64,000 nt of DNA from positions 806,001 to 870,000 of the forward strand of contig VNKQ01000005.1 in assembly GCA_016508695.1 (NCBI GenBank). The letters are read 5' to 3'. Origin of the DNA: Hyphodiscus hymeniophilus. Its lineage: Eukaryota > Ascomycota > Leotiomycetes > Helotiales > Hyphodiscaceae. The position numbers were made by a program, and so were the translations under genes. The notes under the pieces were generated by a model. It did no database searches. It saw only the letters and a program-made list of their open reading frames with translations, and had not been told where the DNA came from. Below are positions 35,685 through 47,072 of this stretch, piece by piece (position 1 is the first letter of the stretch; every line of letters starts with the position of its first letter).

Positions 35685-36332
35685 ATGACATTCGCGACGA
35701 AGAGACTCCAGAAAGAACTCCAAAAGGTAAGCCTCCAGCTCTGATTTCGCCTCCGATGCTTTGCTATTCAATCCCGTTCTCGCATTCTCACCTTTTGAGG
35801 AAGCACGCTGACGTTTGTCGCAGATTCACGGCAACCTACCTCCAGGAATCAGTCTCGTTTCCGCTGAGGGCTTCGATGAATGGCTGCTTGATCTGAAGGT
35901 CCTAGACGCCAATCCCATCTACCTCAACCAGACCTACAGACTGAAATTCAAATTCAGCCCTTCATACCCTATAGGTGTGTTCCCATCCTCATCCAGCTCA
36001 CAACCACCCCTTGGCGCAATCCCTTCCAATCTCTCTTTTCCAGACGTACTAACCGACTTCCAGAGCCCCCAGAAGTAACCTTCCACAAAACCGCCGACCG
36101 TCCCATACCAATGCACCCCCACATATATTCCAACGGCATTATCTGTCTCGATCTCCTGGGCCAACAAGGATGGTCTCCGGTCCAGAACGTCGAGAGTATC
36201 TGCATGAGTCTACAAAGCATGTTAACTGGTAACACGAAGAATGAGCGACCAGAAGGAGATGAGCACTTCGTTGCGAATAATAGACGGCGGCCTAAGGACA
36301 TTGATTTTTACTATCATGACAATACTGTCTGA
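35685..36332 (+). CDS. Ubiquitin-conjugating enzyme E2 (UBE2W type)
   Basis: Three exons (35685-35726, 35824-35974, 36064-36332) encode 153 residues, essentially just a UBC fold. The catalytic Cys92 lies in HPHIYSNGIICLDLLG. The C-terminal end DIDFYYHDNTV resembles the unusual tail of UBE2W (WWYHDDTC in the animal protein). UBE2W-type enzymes attach ubiquitin to flexible protein N-termini instead of lysines; applying that here is inference. The third exon begins at 36064 because only that acceptor yields SYPIEPPEVTFHK. The E2 is convergent with COQ6, about 300 bp apart. Confidence 0.93.
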
Positions 36333-36639
36333 GGGAAGAAGCTTCCGGTTCTCGGTGGACAGAGTCTATAGGATCTGGGGTAATGCTTGCTAGTCTGCGC
36401 TGGCAAGGATGGGCAGGAGATGTGCTTTAGACATCACGGCGTTGGGAGCATAGCATGGGCAGGTTGTCTGAAAGCGAGAGGAGAGTTCTGGGATATGCCA
36501 TACATTAGGCGTGTCTTTCAGCAACACAGCGATTTCTTCGGTCAGCCATAGAAATGCAGCGCGTTATCGTTACAGCAGACTTCCACGAGAGATGTTTATC
36601 TCAGCCGTTCATTACACTCTCTTCGCCTTAATCAAGGTC
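36333..36639. other. Convergent intergenic
   Basis: The 307 bp between the E2 stop and the COQ6 stop contain no ORF and should hold both 3' UTRs. Confidence 0.6.
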
Positions 36640-38118
36640 TTATAATATCTTCATCCCCGTCCCAGCAGCCTGCTCCATAAAGAATTTCTTCGCAGGCCCT
36701 AATCCATTCACAGCCCTCAACCCAAGACTCCTTAACCCCACGAGTGGACCATTCTCTATCGCATAAAGCTTATGCAACTTATCCACCACTCCAAGTAGGA
36801 CATGATTTTTGGCATACCGTTCAGAATTATACTTTTCTAACGCCATCAAATCCCCAATATCCATCCCATGCTCTGTAGCATACTTGATCGTACCAGTTAG
36901 ACTTTCCACATCTCCCTGTCCCTGATTGAGTCCCTGACCTGCCAAAGGATGTATGGTATGAGCCGCGTCTCCAACCAGCGCTATTCGTTCCCCAATGTAT
37001 GTATCCGCGTGCCGCATCTTCAGAGGGAAGGATGCTACACTGCCTTCTTGAACGCCAACCACCTTGCCAGGGATTTTAGAAAGGTCGAAATGTGAGTGCT
37101 GTTCTCTCCATCCCAACTCGTCTTCTTGTCCCTCAGGCATCGTATGCATAAAAGCCAGATCCACACTCGACAACCTAAACGCCGCATTCACCATCCCTAG
37201 AAAGTCCCTGTGACTCAATTTCTTCAGGTGAGCTGCCAAGGCTGGAGTTGTTGACCATACAAGGGTAGCATACCTCCCCGGCAAAGGCAAAAGTGCCACA
37301 GGGCCTGTGGGCAAGAATCTTTGATATGCGGTTTTCGGCCAGCCCTCCTCCCCAAGTTCAAGCGTAGCCACGACGCCCATCCGGTCATAATCCCATCCCC
37401 GACTCTCAATTCCCGCGAATGTCCTGACAGGACTGTTTTGTCCATCTGCTCCCACCAATAACCTCGCAGCCATCCTCCTCCCAGAATCTGTCTTAACCAC
37501 AGGCCAACTCCTCAAATCCCCATCCTCATTTTCCGTCCCAAGTTCAATACTCTCCACTTTCTGCCCATCCAGAACCTCCACGCCACCCAACTCTTCAATC
37601 CGTTTCAGTAGCGCGGATGTCAAGTTGAGGTTCTCATTCATAGTCGCAATCGTCCTCCCATCCTCTGTTCGTTCGGCGGGCCAATCGAACTCAATCCTCG
37701 CCCCACTAACCCCGTCCCAAACCTGCATCTCTTCATACGCCTGGACGCGCTTTTTATCCACATATTTCCACGCCCCAATCTCATCCAGAAACCGTACGGA
37801 GCTGGGAGTCAGGCTACTGCAGCGGTTGGAGAACGACGTTGGCGGGGTGGGGGAAGAGAGCGAGAATGACCGTGTTGGAGCCAGTGACTGGGATTCAAGA
37901 AGTGCAATCTTCAAACGCGATGTTACTGGAGAGGAACGGAGAGCTGCGAGCAAAGAGAGACCAGCGGGTCCGCCGCCTACGCAGACTACGTCGTATATTT
38001 CTGGCGTGGGAGAAGACGAACTGGTAAAGAGGCGTCTTCGACGGAGGATATGCTGGGTGCATTCATCACATATGTAGGTGATGGTCGCCCGCGGCCGTAT
38101 GTTAGCAAGTCGTTTCAT
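36640..38118 (-). CDS. COQ6: Ubiquinone biosynthesis monooxygenase Coq6
   Basis: A single exon encodes 492 residues, the expected size. Coq6 is a flavin-dependent monooxygenase on the matrix face of the inner mitochondrial membrane, within the CoQ synthome, and acts on C5 of the ubiquinone ring. The Arg-rich N-terminus (MKRLANIRPRATITY ... RRRRLFTSS) fits a mitochondrial presequence. The FAD motif is YDVVCVGGGPAGLSLLAAL (residues 42-60), the second FAD motif is LLVGADGQNSPVR (220-232), and the third is ERIALVGDAAHTIHPLAGQG (377-396). The absence of introns is unusual among its neighbours but the frame is uninterrupted. Confidence 0.96.
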   Translation of the reverse strand: MKRLANIRPRATITYICDECTQHILRRRRLFTSSSSPTPEIYDVVCVGGGPAGLSLLAALRSSPVTSRLKIALLESQSLAPTRSFSLSSPTPPTSFSNRCSSLTPSSVRFLDEIGAWKYVDKKRVQAYEEMQVWDGVSGARIEFDWPAERTEDGRTIATMNENLNLTSALLKRIEELGGVEVLDGQKVESIELGTENEDGDLRSWPVVKTDSGRRMAARLLVGADGQNSPVRTFAGIESRGWDYDRMGVVATLELGEEGWPKTAYQRFLPTGPVALLPLPGRYATLVWSTTPALAAHLKKLSHRDFLGMVNAAFRLSSVDLAFMHTMPEGQEDELGWREQHSHFDLSKIPGKVVGVQEGSVASFPLKMRHADTYIGERIALVGDAAHTIHPLAGQGLNQGQGDVESLTGTIKYATEHGMDIGDLMALEKYNSERYAKNHVLLGVVDKLHKLYAIENGPLVGLRSLGLRAVNGLGPAKKFFMEQAAGTGMKIL

Positions 38119-38618
38119 GGCGGGGTTGGTGTAGAAGTGTGTGGACCTGTGTTCGAGTTGGATGGAGCTTGGGAGAGCTTGATGAAGCGATCATTTGAGA
38201 TGGTCTGTGCTGAGTCCGGGACATGGATTTGTCGAAGTCATGTACATCGCTATTTCACGGTAGGGTTCTGATTGTTATTTTTTTACAGTGTTCATTTCGA
38301 AATTTATGTGCATCTGTCTCTAAGTGTGTATGTATCCAAGCTTGCATACCAGACGGTCCATCCATGGACGAAAGCAAACAGACAAGCAGCAGCAACCAAG
38401 TCATGACTTTCTCTGAAGCCCTTCCTGGTTCTGGGAGATCTTATCCTAGCCTCATCCAAAGTTCTCCGTCTAATAAATCAAGCCTGAAAGCTATCGATGC
38501 CATGCTCCCACCACCATGTGTAAATGCAAAAAAAAACCGAAACTCCAAGTTCGACGCAGGCGCAAGTTCATAAGGCCAGACGGAGCAGTTACTACGTATG
38601 CGTTTAAGGTGGACGAGC
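38119..38618. other. Intergenic, COQ6 upstream
   Basis: The 500 bp between the COQ6 start and the TOP1 stop contain the COQ6 promoter and TOP1 3' UTR. No gene was recognised. Confidence 0.55.
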
Positions 38619-41600
38619 TTAAAATTCCCAGTCGTCTTCATCTGCAATCGAGTCAATGGCCCAGTTGAATTTCTCTCGAAGAGTCTTTGAAAAGAATTTT
38701 TCGATGGGAACGTCGAACTTTTTGGCGAAGACAACTGTGAGACGGGGGTCGATGTAATTCTACGAAACATCAGCATTTTATCCTTGGCAAGCTCATCTCG
38801 TACTCACGATCTTACTAGTGCCGAGCGCGACCTCTTTGTTACCTTCTCGGTCTTCGGCTTGAAGAAGCATCGTAGCAATACGTTCGTCAAGCTTTTTGGT
38901 GGCAGCCTCGTACTTTTCGACCGTTGGCCCTTTACCTTCAGCCTCGACCTTCTTCGACTTGTTCTCTTTCTTAAATTTCTTCTCAAGATCGTCTGCTACC
39001 TTGAGTCTCTCTTCGAGTTCCTTGGCCTTCATCTCTTTCTCGCCGTCGGCAACCAACTTCTCGTTCTCTTTCTGGAATTTTTTCTCGATTTTGGTGCGTA
39101 GTTCTTGAACGAGGAATGCCTGATGCTCAAGGATCCAAGCTTCATCGAGCTCTTCGTCCAATTCAAAGAAGTCGGCCCCCTTCTTCTTTTTCTGTTTCGG
39201 GTCGATATCCAAGATCATCTGCTTTGTGCGCCACTTCTGGTACTTAAGGCCTTTGATCTGCGAAACGGGTTAATGTTTTTCCGTGCCTAGACTTCTTAGC
39301 ATTGACAACTCACCCTATCGCCCATTTTCTCCATCTGGGCCTCATGGCTGGCACCAACCGTACGCTTGTGGTTACATAGAATGGCGACCTTGCGATTACA
39401 GTCATTGTAAAGCTTGACTTTCTCCTGGAGGCTGATGTCGACATTCTGAAGTTCTTTAAGAAGAGTTGACATCGTGAACGAAGCATTGTAAGTACGAAAC
39501 ACCTTAGCGCTTAGACCAGGCATGTAATTCGTCAAGTGCTTGTTGAGTTGGCCAGTCTGGCTGCGTTAGCAGGGTCACCCAATTGAGCGTCGCCGGACTA
39601 ATATGTAGAAAGAGACTTACATTTAATCGGTCGAAAATGTCGTCGCCATCCTTCTTCGGGGACTTCTTGAAAATCTTTAAATTCTTGAATACTTGAGGGT
39701 CGACAGTAACCTCGTCGTAAAAGCGAATGCTGTCCTTGCCCAGGAAGTCGAAAATGACCGTATTCGGAGGCTTAAGTGTGATGTGCTCAAATTTGAGAGA
39801 ACAACAACCAACTGTCTCGGCTTCGTTTTCGGCATCTTTCTCGTTTCCAGCACGCAGGGCGAACTTGTCGATCAAGTATACAGCGGTAGCTCGTTGACGA
39901 TCAGCCATAAGCTCGGAATGCAAATCCTTCGTGTAATCCTTTCGAATGCGATCGATGTGCTTCTTGAGCTCACGGGCCTTTTCAAATTTCTTGAAATCAC
40001 TCTGGCCTTTGATACTGCTTTTTGCAGCCAACATGACATACTTGTAAGCGCCGTTGATATTTTCTTGCCACATAGCAAGCCAGGTAGCTTTGTTGTCATG
40101 CTGAACAGCTTTCCATTTGTGGCCTTCTGGAGGAGACGGAACCATGGCGTCTTTGCCAATATTGATGGTAATCTGCTCGGGCAGTACGCGTTTCTTGACT
40201 CTACCAGTCTTCGGATGCTCTCCTCGACCTCGAAACAATCCCGGAGGCTCGACTCGGAAATTACCCACCTGTTCTTTGCGGCCATCCCAGGTGCAGTGAG
40301 TGTATGGTGCTTCAATTTCATCTTTGGCTGCTTTCTCTGCTTTCTTTTCAGCCGTAGAGCGTGCCTTTCTTTCGGTACTTTTGCCGTCGTAGTATTCAAA
40401 GATACGCTTAAAGTCTAGTTTCGAAAAGTCTTTGATGGAAACTTTATTGCCATCCTTGTCCTTTGCCCCTCCAGTCTTCTTGAGCTCTTCCGTGAAGTCT
40501 GTGAAGAAGTTCTTCTGGAATGTGGGATTTCCGACATTGTGCGTTGAGTTCAGCATAGCACCAAAGAAACTTGCGACCTCCTCGGCTTCTATGGAGAGAG
40601 TAACAGGAACTCCATCGTACAGAAGTTTGACATTTTTGGGAAGTGGTTCGTACTCGGGAGGAAAGACAACGCCATTGTGCTGTAGCGTATCCCATTTAAT
40701 GCTGTCATCTTCCTTCTTTGGAGCATCCCACCACTTGTAAACTTCTTCAGCTTCCTCGCTCTCATCCTTCTTGCCTTTTCCTTTTTTGATAGGGGAAGTT
40801 TTTTCATTCTTGACATTGGACTTTTTCGCCGCAGCCTTCTTCTTCAAGGGCACATCGGAATCGGAAGAAGCTTCTTTCTTGACGCCATTGGTCTTCTTCG
40901 TCGCAGAGGCACCATTGCTTTTCCGTTTCTTGGCTGGCTTCACATCTTCCTCGCTGTCAGACTCTTCTTTTTTCATTACTTTCTTGGGAGTCGGCTTTTT
41001 TGCCTTGCTTTCCTTTGCCCGTATCTCCTTGGCCTCCTTCGCCGCTTTCTTCTCAATTGAGGCCTTCTGTTTAGCCAATTTCGTGTTCAAAGGCTCATCA
41101 TCTTCAGATGACTCTTCACCAATTGCAGTTTCACTGGCTTTGGGCGGCAGCCTCCCTGTCTTTTTCGAGGCGAGTGGCTCATCGTCCGAATCCGAGTTCA
41201 CAACTTTCTTCGTTTTTTGTCGTTTTGCCTAGGCTTCCGGTCAGCATAATGGGTACGCTTTGAGGAACTTTCTCGTCGGAATTTGTCGGGGGCAAGCAGG
41301 GACATTCTGGCATACCAATGGCTTCGCATCACTATCACCATCACTTCCATCATCTTTGTAATTAACAGCCTTCCCTATGCTTGTGCGCGCCTTGCGTTTC
41401 GCATTGCCATTCGTGAGTGGTTCATCGACGTCCATACTGTCTTCGATAACAGGACCGTTTCGTATCGACACCCCAGCGGGAGCGTAATCTGACCTCGCCC
41501 CTGCCTTATCCATGGCTTTGTCGACGGCCTTCGAGATATGAGCCTCGGAGACTGCGTATGAAGTCAGCATCCTGTAAGCTTGACTTCATTTTTAGGTGAT

Positions 41601-41740
41601 GTGAGATTTCGTTGAATGGGGCGCGGCACGAGTGAGGAAGGTTTTTAGGCTGTTCCAGGACGAAGTTAAGGATGAAGAGTAGAGTTCTTACCACGTCCGT
41701 TTGATTTTGCCAGAGGCATATCATCTGAGTCGGAAGACAT
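38619..41740 (-). CDS. TOP1: DNA topoisomerase I (type IB)
   Basis: Six exons (41740-41692, 41551-41316, 41228-39621, 39556-39314, 39257-38808, 38759-38619) encode 908 residues. The enzyme relaxes supercoils by transient single-strand cleavage in the nucleus. The long charged N-terminus (about residues 1-240) is Lys-rich and carries repeated SDSDDEPL-type motifs. The core follows (KWDTLQHNGVVFPPEYEPLP, MWNEN-like MWQENINGAYKYVMLA, KFALRAGNEKDAENEAETVGCCSL). Next comes a coiled-coil linker (ELRTKIEKKFQKENEKLVADGEKEM). The catalytic Tyr864 is in SK-INYIDPR, with SKI at the end of exon 5 and NYIDPR at the start of exon 6. The end is DSIADEDDWEF. Divergent with ATP3 (477 bp apart). Confidence 0.97.
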
Positions 41741-42217
41741 CTCGATTAGTCTGTTGCGACTTATGTTGAATTTGGAGAAGGGGGAATGTTTGGGTGGAGG
41801 GAAAGGTTTGTCGGGAAAGTTGACAGCTGAATCGGTTCGAGAATGAAGCTTCCGAAAACTAGCAGGACCGCGTCCGCCGGCGCAGAATACAGGTTTGGGT
41901 TTGAAACCAAATGAAAGGGATCTGAGGTGTGCTTGTTGTTCAAGAATAACGCGTTTAAGGAACATAAAAGAAAACAAAATGCTGCCCTTTTGTTGTCGAG
42001 AATGCCACAACCAGAAGACTCGTAAGGCTCACTTCACGCTGATTGGTCGAGGCACTTCCACGTGACTTAGCGCAGATCCAATTTTGGAGTTCGACCTTGC
42101 CGATGCCGAAGAGCACCTCACGATACTTCTATCAATTGACCTACACACGCACGAGTGGTCAATTGGTTGCCGATAGTAAAAGCTCGATCCTGTTCACCCT
42201 GCTGATCGAGATTCAAA
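41741..42217. promoter_or_regulatory. Divergent promoter region, TOP1 / ATP3
   Basis: The 477 bp between the divergent TOP1 and ATP3 starts hold both promoters. A CACGTG E-box is at 42059-42064 and an inverted CCAAT box (ATTGG) at 42042-42046, both on the ATP3 side. These are plausible but unproven sites for bHLH and Hap-complex factors; the Hap complex controls respiratory genes in many fungi. Confidence 0.5.
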
Positions 42218-43304
42218 ATGCTGTCCCGAGCCGCCCGACCAGCTTTGAGAGCTGCGACGTCTACACGGTACGAAACCCTTACGAACGCATGTTGAGGACG
42301 AAGCTGCAACGCAGCTCTCGAATGAGGAATTTCAGGGGATTACGCTGACATCTTTCTGGCTTGAATAGTCCCGCCCAGAATGCTGCCACTTTTGCGACCC
42401 TCCGTGAGATTGAAGACAGACTGAAGTCGATTCGCAACATCGAGAAGATTACCAAGACAATGAAGATCGTTGCTTCCACCAAGCTTACCAGGGCCCAACG
42501 TGCGATGACCAACTCCCGACAATACGGACAAACCTCCAACGAAGTCTTCGAGCAAGCTGAGACGAAGCCAATCGAGAGTGATGACAAGAAGGTCTTGATT
42601 GTCGTTGCCAGCTCCGACAAAGGTCTTTGTGGTGGTATCCACTCCGGTTTGAGCAAGAAGGTCCGCAGAATGCTCGTTGAGAAGCCAAATGCCGATATTG
42701 TGGTCTTGGGCGAGAAATGCAAGGCGCAACTGAGCAGATCAAGCGGCAGGAACATCGTCTTGAGCTTCGCTGGTGTTGGGAAGGACGTTCCAACATTCGC
42801 AGATGCCCAAGCTATCGCGGACCAGATTGTCCTTTTGCAAACTGACTATTCCGATGTTCAAATTGTCTACAATAAGTTCGTCAATGCTCAGAGCTACGAG
42901 GCGACCCAGATCGAAGCTTTCTCCGAGGAGGCCATTGCCAACTCTCGTAAGTTACCCTGAGCATCGGTATTAGATATGGACTAATTGTGTTATAGCCAAC
43001 TTCTCTGCTTTCGAGATCGATGATGAGGTTCTCGGCAACATGCGAGAATACGCCTTGGCTAACTCTCTCTTCTGGGCTCTTGCTGAAGGCCACGCTTGCG
43101 AGCAATCCGCCCGTCGCAATGCCATGGACGTGAGTATCACTGAAGCCCCTCTCTTGATCCCAGACTGATGTACTACAGAACGCTTCCAAGAACGCCGGAG
43201 ATATGATCAACAAGTACCAAATTCTGTTCAACCGAACACGTCAAGCAGTCATTACTGGCGAATTGGTCGAAATTATCACAGGTGCCGCCGCATCAGAAGA
43301 GTAG
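42218..43304 (+). CDS. ATP3: Mitochondrial F1F0-ATP synthase subunit gamma
   Basis: Four exons (42218-42267, 42369-42946, 42996-43129, 43179-43304) encode 295 residues. Gamma is the rotating central stalk of F1 and couples proton flow to catalysis. The presequence is MLSRAARPALRAATSTR, joined across a 101-bp first intron to PAQNAATFATLREIEDRLKS. Other landmarks are IRNIEKITKTMKIVASTKL, IVVASSDKGLCGGIHS, FSAFEIDDEVLGNMREYALANSLFWA and the C-terminal SKNAGDMINKYQILFNRTRQAVITGELVEIITGA. All joins keep frame. The catalytic-core contact region and the C-terminal helix are intact. Confidence 0.97.
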
Positions 43305-44337
43305 AGGACCTTGTGCATATGTAGTTTAGTCAAGCAATTCTGGGTCTTTTCCACCCGGTAGAATCAATTCCCTTGTGTATCAATGCAATTACTATCAAAC
43401 CTCCTTCCCATCACCTTCTCTCATGCTCTCCTGGATTTTGCGTTGGGATTATAGTTGCTACAGTGATTATTCGAATGTGTAAGGTGTACCTCTTCAAGTG
43501 ATGCCCGTTATTTAAGCTATCTCTGATATCAAAGTTCCTGTTTGATAGCCTTGGGAATCAGAGATTCGGATGATAAAACCGTGAACAAGGTTTACCTTTC
43601 CAGTCTAGAGAGAGGCGCACATAGTAATTGGTCCAAAAAAACCTATTCGCTAAGATTTTTCGAACGATCCAGATTCAATAAGCACAATGGTATGCTTGGT
43701 GGAATTTTATACCCCAGTTGTTTATTTACTTACTGGGAATCCGAGATATCTAGAATCTCACACCATCTCAATTACAGGCTCCGGATCGGTCAAAATTTCC
43801 AAGCGAAGCGGCTTTTCCAGATACAGGATCTCATGACCTTATCGCCTCGTCCATATGTTGCACTTCAATTGATGTTTTTTTTTTTTTGGCTGAGAGTATG
43901 ATTTTCATGATGAAAGGAAGATAGAGGGAGGGAAAGGGTTGACAGACGAGCAGTTGGTCTTGTACTGCCGGAATCGAGGCTCGAGCTAGTAGGTGGAATC
44001 ATAGCGGTAGCAGTACCACGATTCGTGGGGTTTAACACAGCTACAAGTTGAGTGGTAGTTCGCCTTTGATGAGGACAGCTGCGCCCTCCCTTAGGAAGTC
44101 CACCTTGGGTTTGGGTTTGGACTCTGTTCAGCTTCCTCGGGGGGAATGTTCTGCGGATTTCCAAGTTCTGCGTTTCTCGCGCAATGTCACTGGCAGTTTG
44201 ACCCTTCTTCTTGGCTCGCGGCCAATTGCTCCTCGGTGAACGCACAGCGAAACAACAGCGGAAAGAAGACTTCGAATAAATCCATGGCAAGACCAGGCAT
44301 TATTACCTACCTATATACACGATGCCACTGACAGAAT
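43305..44337. other. Intergenic, no gene seen
   Basis: About 1 kb downstream of ATP3. A minus-strand ORF (43865-44290, 141 codons) includes a translated poly-A tract and has no recognisable content. A T13 homopolymer lies at about 43875-43887. The left part should include the ATP3 3' UTR. Confidence 0.55.
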
Positions 44338-44940
44338 TTAATATCGTCTGCCATCGCCGCTATCCACTCCTAGCACCATCAAGTTCGCCTTCAAGATAGA
44401 CCACATTCCCGGCAATCTACTTTTCACCACATCGCCTGGCTTCCAAATCTGTCGCCACGAACAGTCAACTTCTACTACCGAGCGATTCGGGCCCCTTGAA
44501 TCCGCAACACCGCCGCTCCCATCAATTCTCACAATTCCACAAGGTTTTGGAATCCATGCCATTTGTCGGTAGTGTTGGCCAGGCGCCTGGGCTAGAGACC
44601 AGTCTGATAGGGTGATTTCGGAGGCTGAACAGACACGAAGGATCCGCCATTCGAAACCGGGGATGGGGTAGTTACTATCGCGTAGGGATATGTATGATGA
44701 TGGCGAGGGAATGTCTATAGACTCCTGGAGGGTTGTGCAAGGCTCGAGGATGACGAGGAGACCGTCACCTGTTGCAACGTTCAGATACGGTAGTGTAGTG
44801 GCGCAGAAGGGGCAGCGGATCGGAAGTATAAGGTTGATGCTGCGGGTTGATTGGCTTGAGGTCGCTAATGCTGAAGTTCGAATGAGAGGACCGATACCGA
44901 TATGTCCACAGGTGTGTTCGAACCGATAGTGCTTGCTCAT
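44338..44940 (-). CDS. Small orphan protein with CGH/CPFC cysteines
   Basis: A single ORF of 200 codons starting with ATG at 44940. I do not recognise a family. The N-terminus has Cys/His positions that could bind zinc: HTCGHIG at residues 9-15 and RCPFC near 42-46. The middle has YISLRDSNYPIPGFEWRILRVCSASE and the C-terminus WRQIWKPGDVVKSRLPGMWSI. There is no signal peptide and no transmembrane segment. Such short CGH proteins recur as lineage-specific families in Pezizomycotina (general impression, not tested). It could also be a chance ORF, although the length and composition argue for a real gene. Confidence 0.62.
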   Translation of the reverse strand: MSKHYRFEHTCGHIGIGPLIRTSALATSSQSTRSINLILPIRCPFCATTLPYLNVATGDGLLVILEPCTTLQESIDIPSPSSYISLRDSNYPIPGFEWRILRVCSASEITLSDWSLAQAPGQHYRQMAWIPKPCGIVRIDGSGGVADSRGPNRSVVEVDCSWRQIWKPGDVVKSRLPGMWSILKANLMVLGVDSGDGRRY

Positions 44941-47072
44941 TGTCGAGCTGTTTGAGATATGATGTACTAAAGGTAAATTGCAAGAACATTGAGTGTATTT
45001 TAAGGTGGAAGTGTCTCTCAGCCCAAGGCTCTGTATAATGTATTCCGACCAAAAGAATCACAGAGATTTGATCATAGACTGCTGTGTATCACCAGTATCA
45101 AAGCTAGCTTAGAATATGCCATTCCATGATTTAGTCGCCAGAATGTTGAAATCAAGTGAGCAGTGAGGCTTCTGCCGTACAGAGCACGTTATGTAGGAAC
45201 TTAGACTCTGGAAACTCTGCACGCGCTATAGCGTATAAGCCAGAGTTCTAGAAGGCTAAATTTATTCCGACCTGAACCTATGAGCAACACCACATAATGC
45301 TCGACAACAGCATCGCCATGTGTCGGAGACGTTTCTCCCCATATTACAGAGAGGTAAGGCATAATGTCACCACTTTGCTCCAACATTGAACATTAGGAAA
45401 TGAACAAGCGCTCAACATCAAAATCAGAGCTTTGTGATATCTTCTCTTCTTTACGAGCCATAGAGTGCGACATTCTTTGTCGAAAAGCTCGCTTAGATCC
45501 CGAACCCCTTTTCCTCTGACATCGCACAGAATCAATAGCACTCAAGACACGTCTTTACTTCAACAGAACACAACCCAGAGATCATATTAAAACTTTCAAT
45601 GATTCACGTTCTACAAGCTCAGTTCCTATTCGAAATCATATTTCAAGCACAGCACTTCACTGACAACAGCAGAGTCAAAACTCCGTAACACTAAAAAGCG
45701 CAATTGTTTGTGATCAATCACCAACAGCCAGTTCTACTGAATCATGCTCAGTCTGTGGATTATGATTCATGAAAGTTACTCCTGGAAATGGAGCTAAGCA
45801 AACTTTGCACACCACTTGTGATTCATTTCCTCTTCGTCGTTTTCACATTCGTTCTCGTCACAATTCAGCTTCTTTCCATCTTGCAATAACCACAACCTCC
45901 AACTTCTTACATGCATGATCAAACCCATGTATTTTACAGGCACAATCTCTGACATCCTTTTACAATAAGGACATCCAATTTACCTTCCACGCGGCCGTCT
46001 TCAGCCTCCGATAACCACCATCCCTCGCATTGCCCCCTTCGACATGCTGGAATCATAACCTTCAAAGTCCAATCCTTGGCCGACGCAACATCCAATACCA
46101 AATTATCCTTTCCTCAATAACAAATATCTTCTCAAAAGACCATAACCAAGTGAATTCTTACTAAAGGCTTGTTATAGGACACAAATCTTCTAGAAACCTA
46201 GTAAGTCGGAGATAAAAAAAAGGATAATATTCGAATTCACTGGCTGGGGTAGCGCGACTTCTTTCGAATATAAAACAACTCCACTCTGTATCTTTCTTCC
46301 CTTTTACTTTCAATTCCATTTCCCAACTCAGAATATTTTTGAGACCACTTAGCATTTATTTTTGGACTTATTGGATGCATCATTAACTTGTATCGTTATT
46401 AGCTTCCCTCTAACCTGCAACTTACTGCACCCCCAACTGTCCTCGCCAACACTCCGTATACACTTTGCAAGATCCTGCAAATACTACAAAATCTTTTCAC
46501 TTTCACGGTTCTTGGATGGACAAGTCCACCGACATATCAACGACGCACATTCGAACGCATAGCAAAGTTTGGAAAGGAAGTCTTAGTACTTAAGAATCTG
46601 CCAACGTCCATTGGTATCTCTCAATATCCATATTCCACAACTGCAACGTCAATATACCGGAACTTTGACTGGATCAGGGTTCTTAGCAATACACACTAAC
46701 GTTTGTCGCCGCTTACCGCCGCTCATCGTCACTCATCTCCGCATCCAAGCGCCTGCAAGTTCAACAACCTCTGGCAAACGTGAACTCTTGACTCCATTAA
46801 GGGTCTTTGAGCAGCGCATACCTCAATACTCCGCAACCGCCAAGAGCATTACTGCCCAGGCCCTCTTTGTGGTTTGTATCTCAAGAGGCACATTGAACAA
46901 CGTTCAGCAGAGGTGAATAGTTGAATCGCTCAAGCTTTCAACCGATTCTTATCGCGGCGTCCGGGGACGACGACCAACTTCCGAAAAACGTGAATAGTTG
47001 GATCAATTAGGCCTCTTTAGAAATCGTCTGTCGTCATCTCGCCACCGACTTTCGATCCAAGTATTCGACATT
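44941..47072. other. Divergent intergenic, no gene seen
   Basis: A 2.1-kb region between the two orphan genes, which are divergent. ORFs are all under about 105 codons and show no domains. The long pyrimidine-rich stretch 46290-46860 could be an extended promoter or leader of the plus-strand gene. Confidence 0.5.

Noticed and set aside
43865..44290. 141-codon minus-strand ORF
   Set aside because: Low-complexity content and a translated poly-A tract at the end; overlaps a plus-strand ORF of equal merit.
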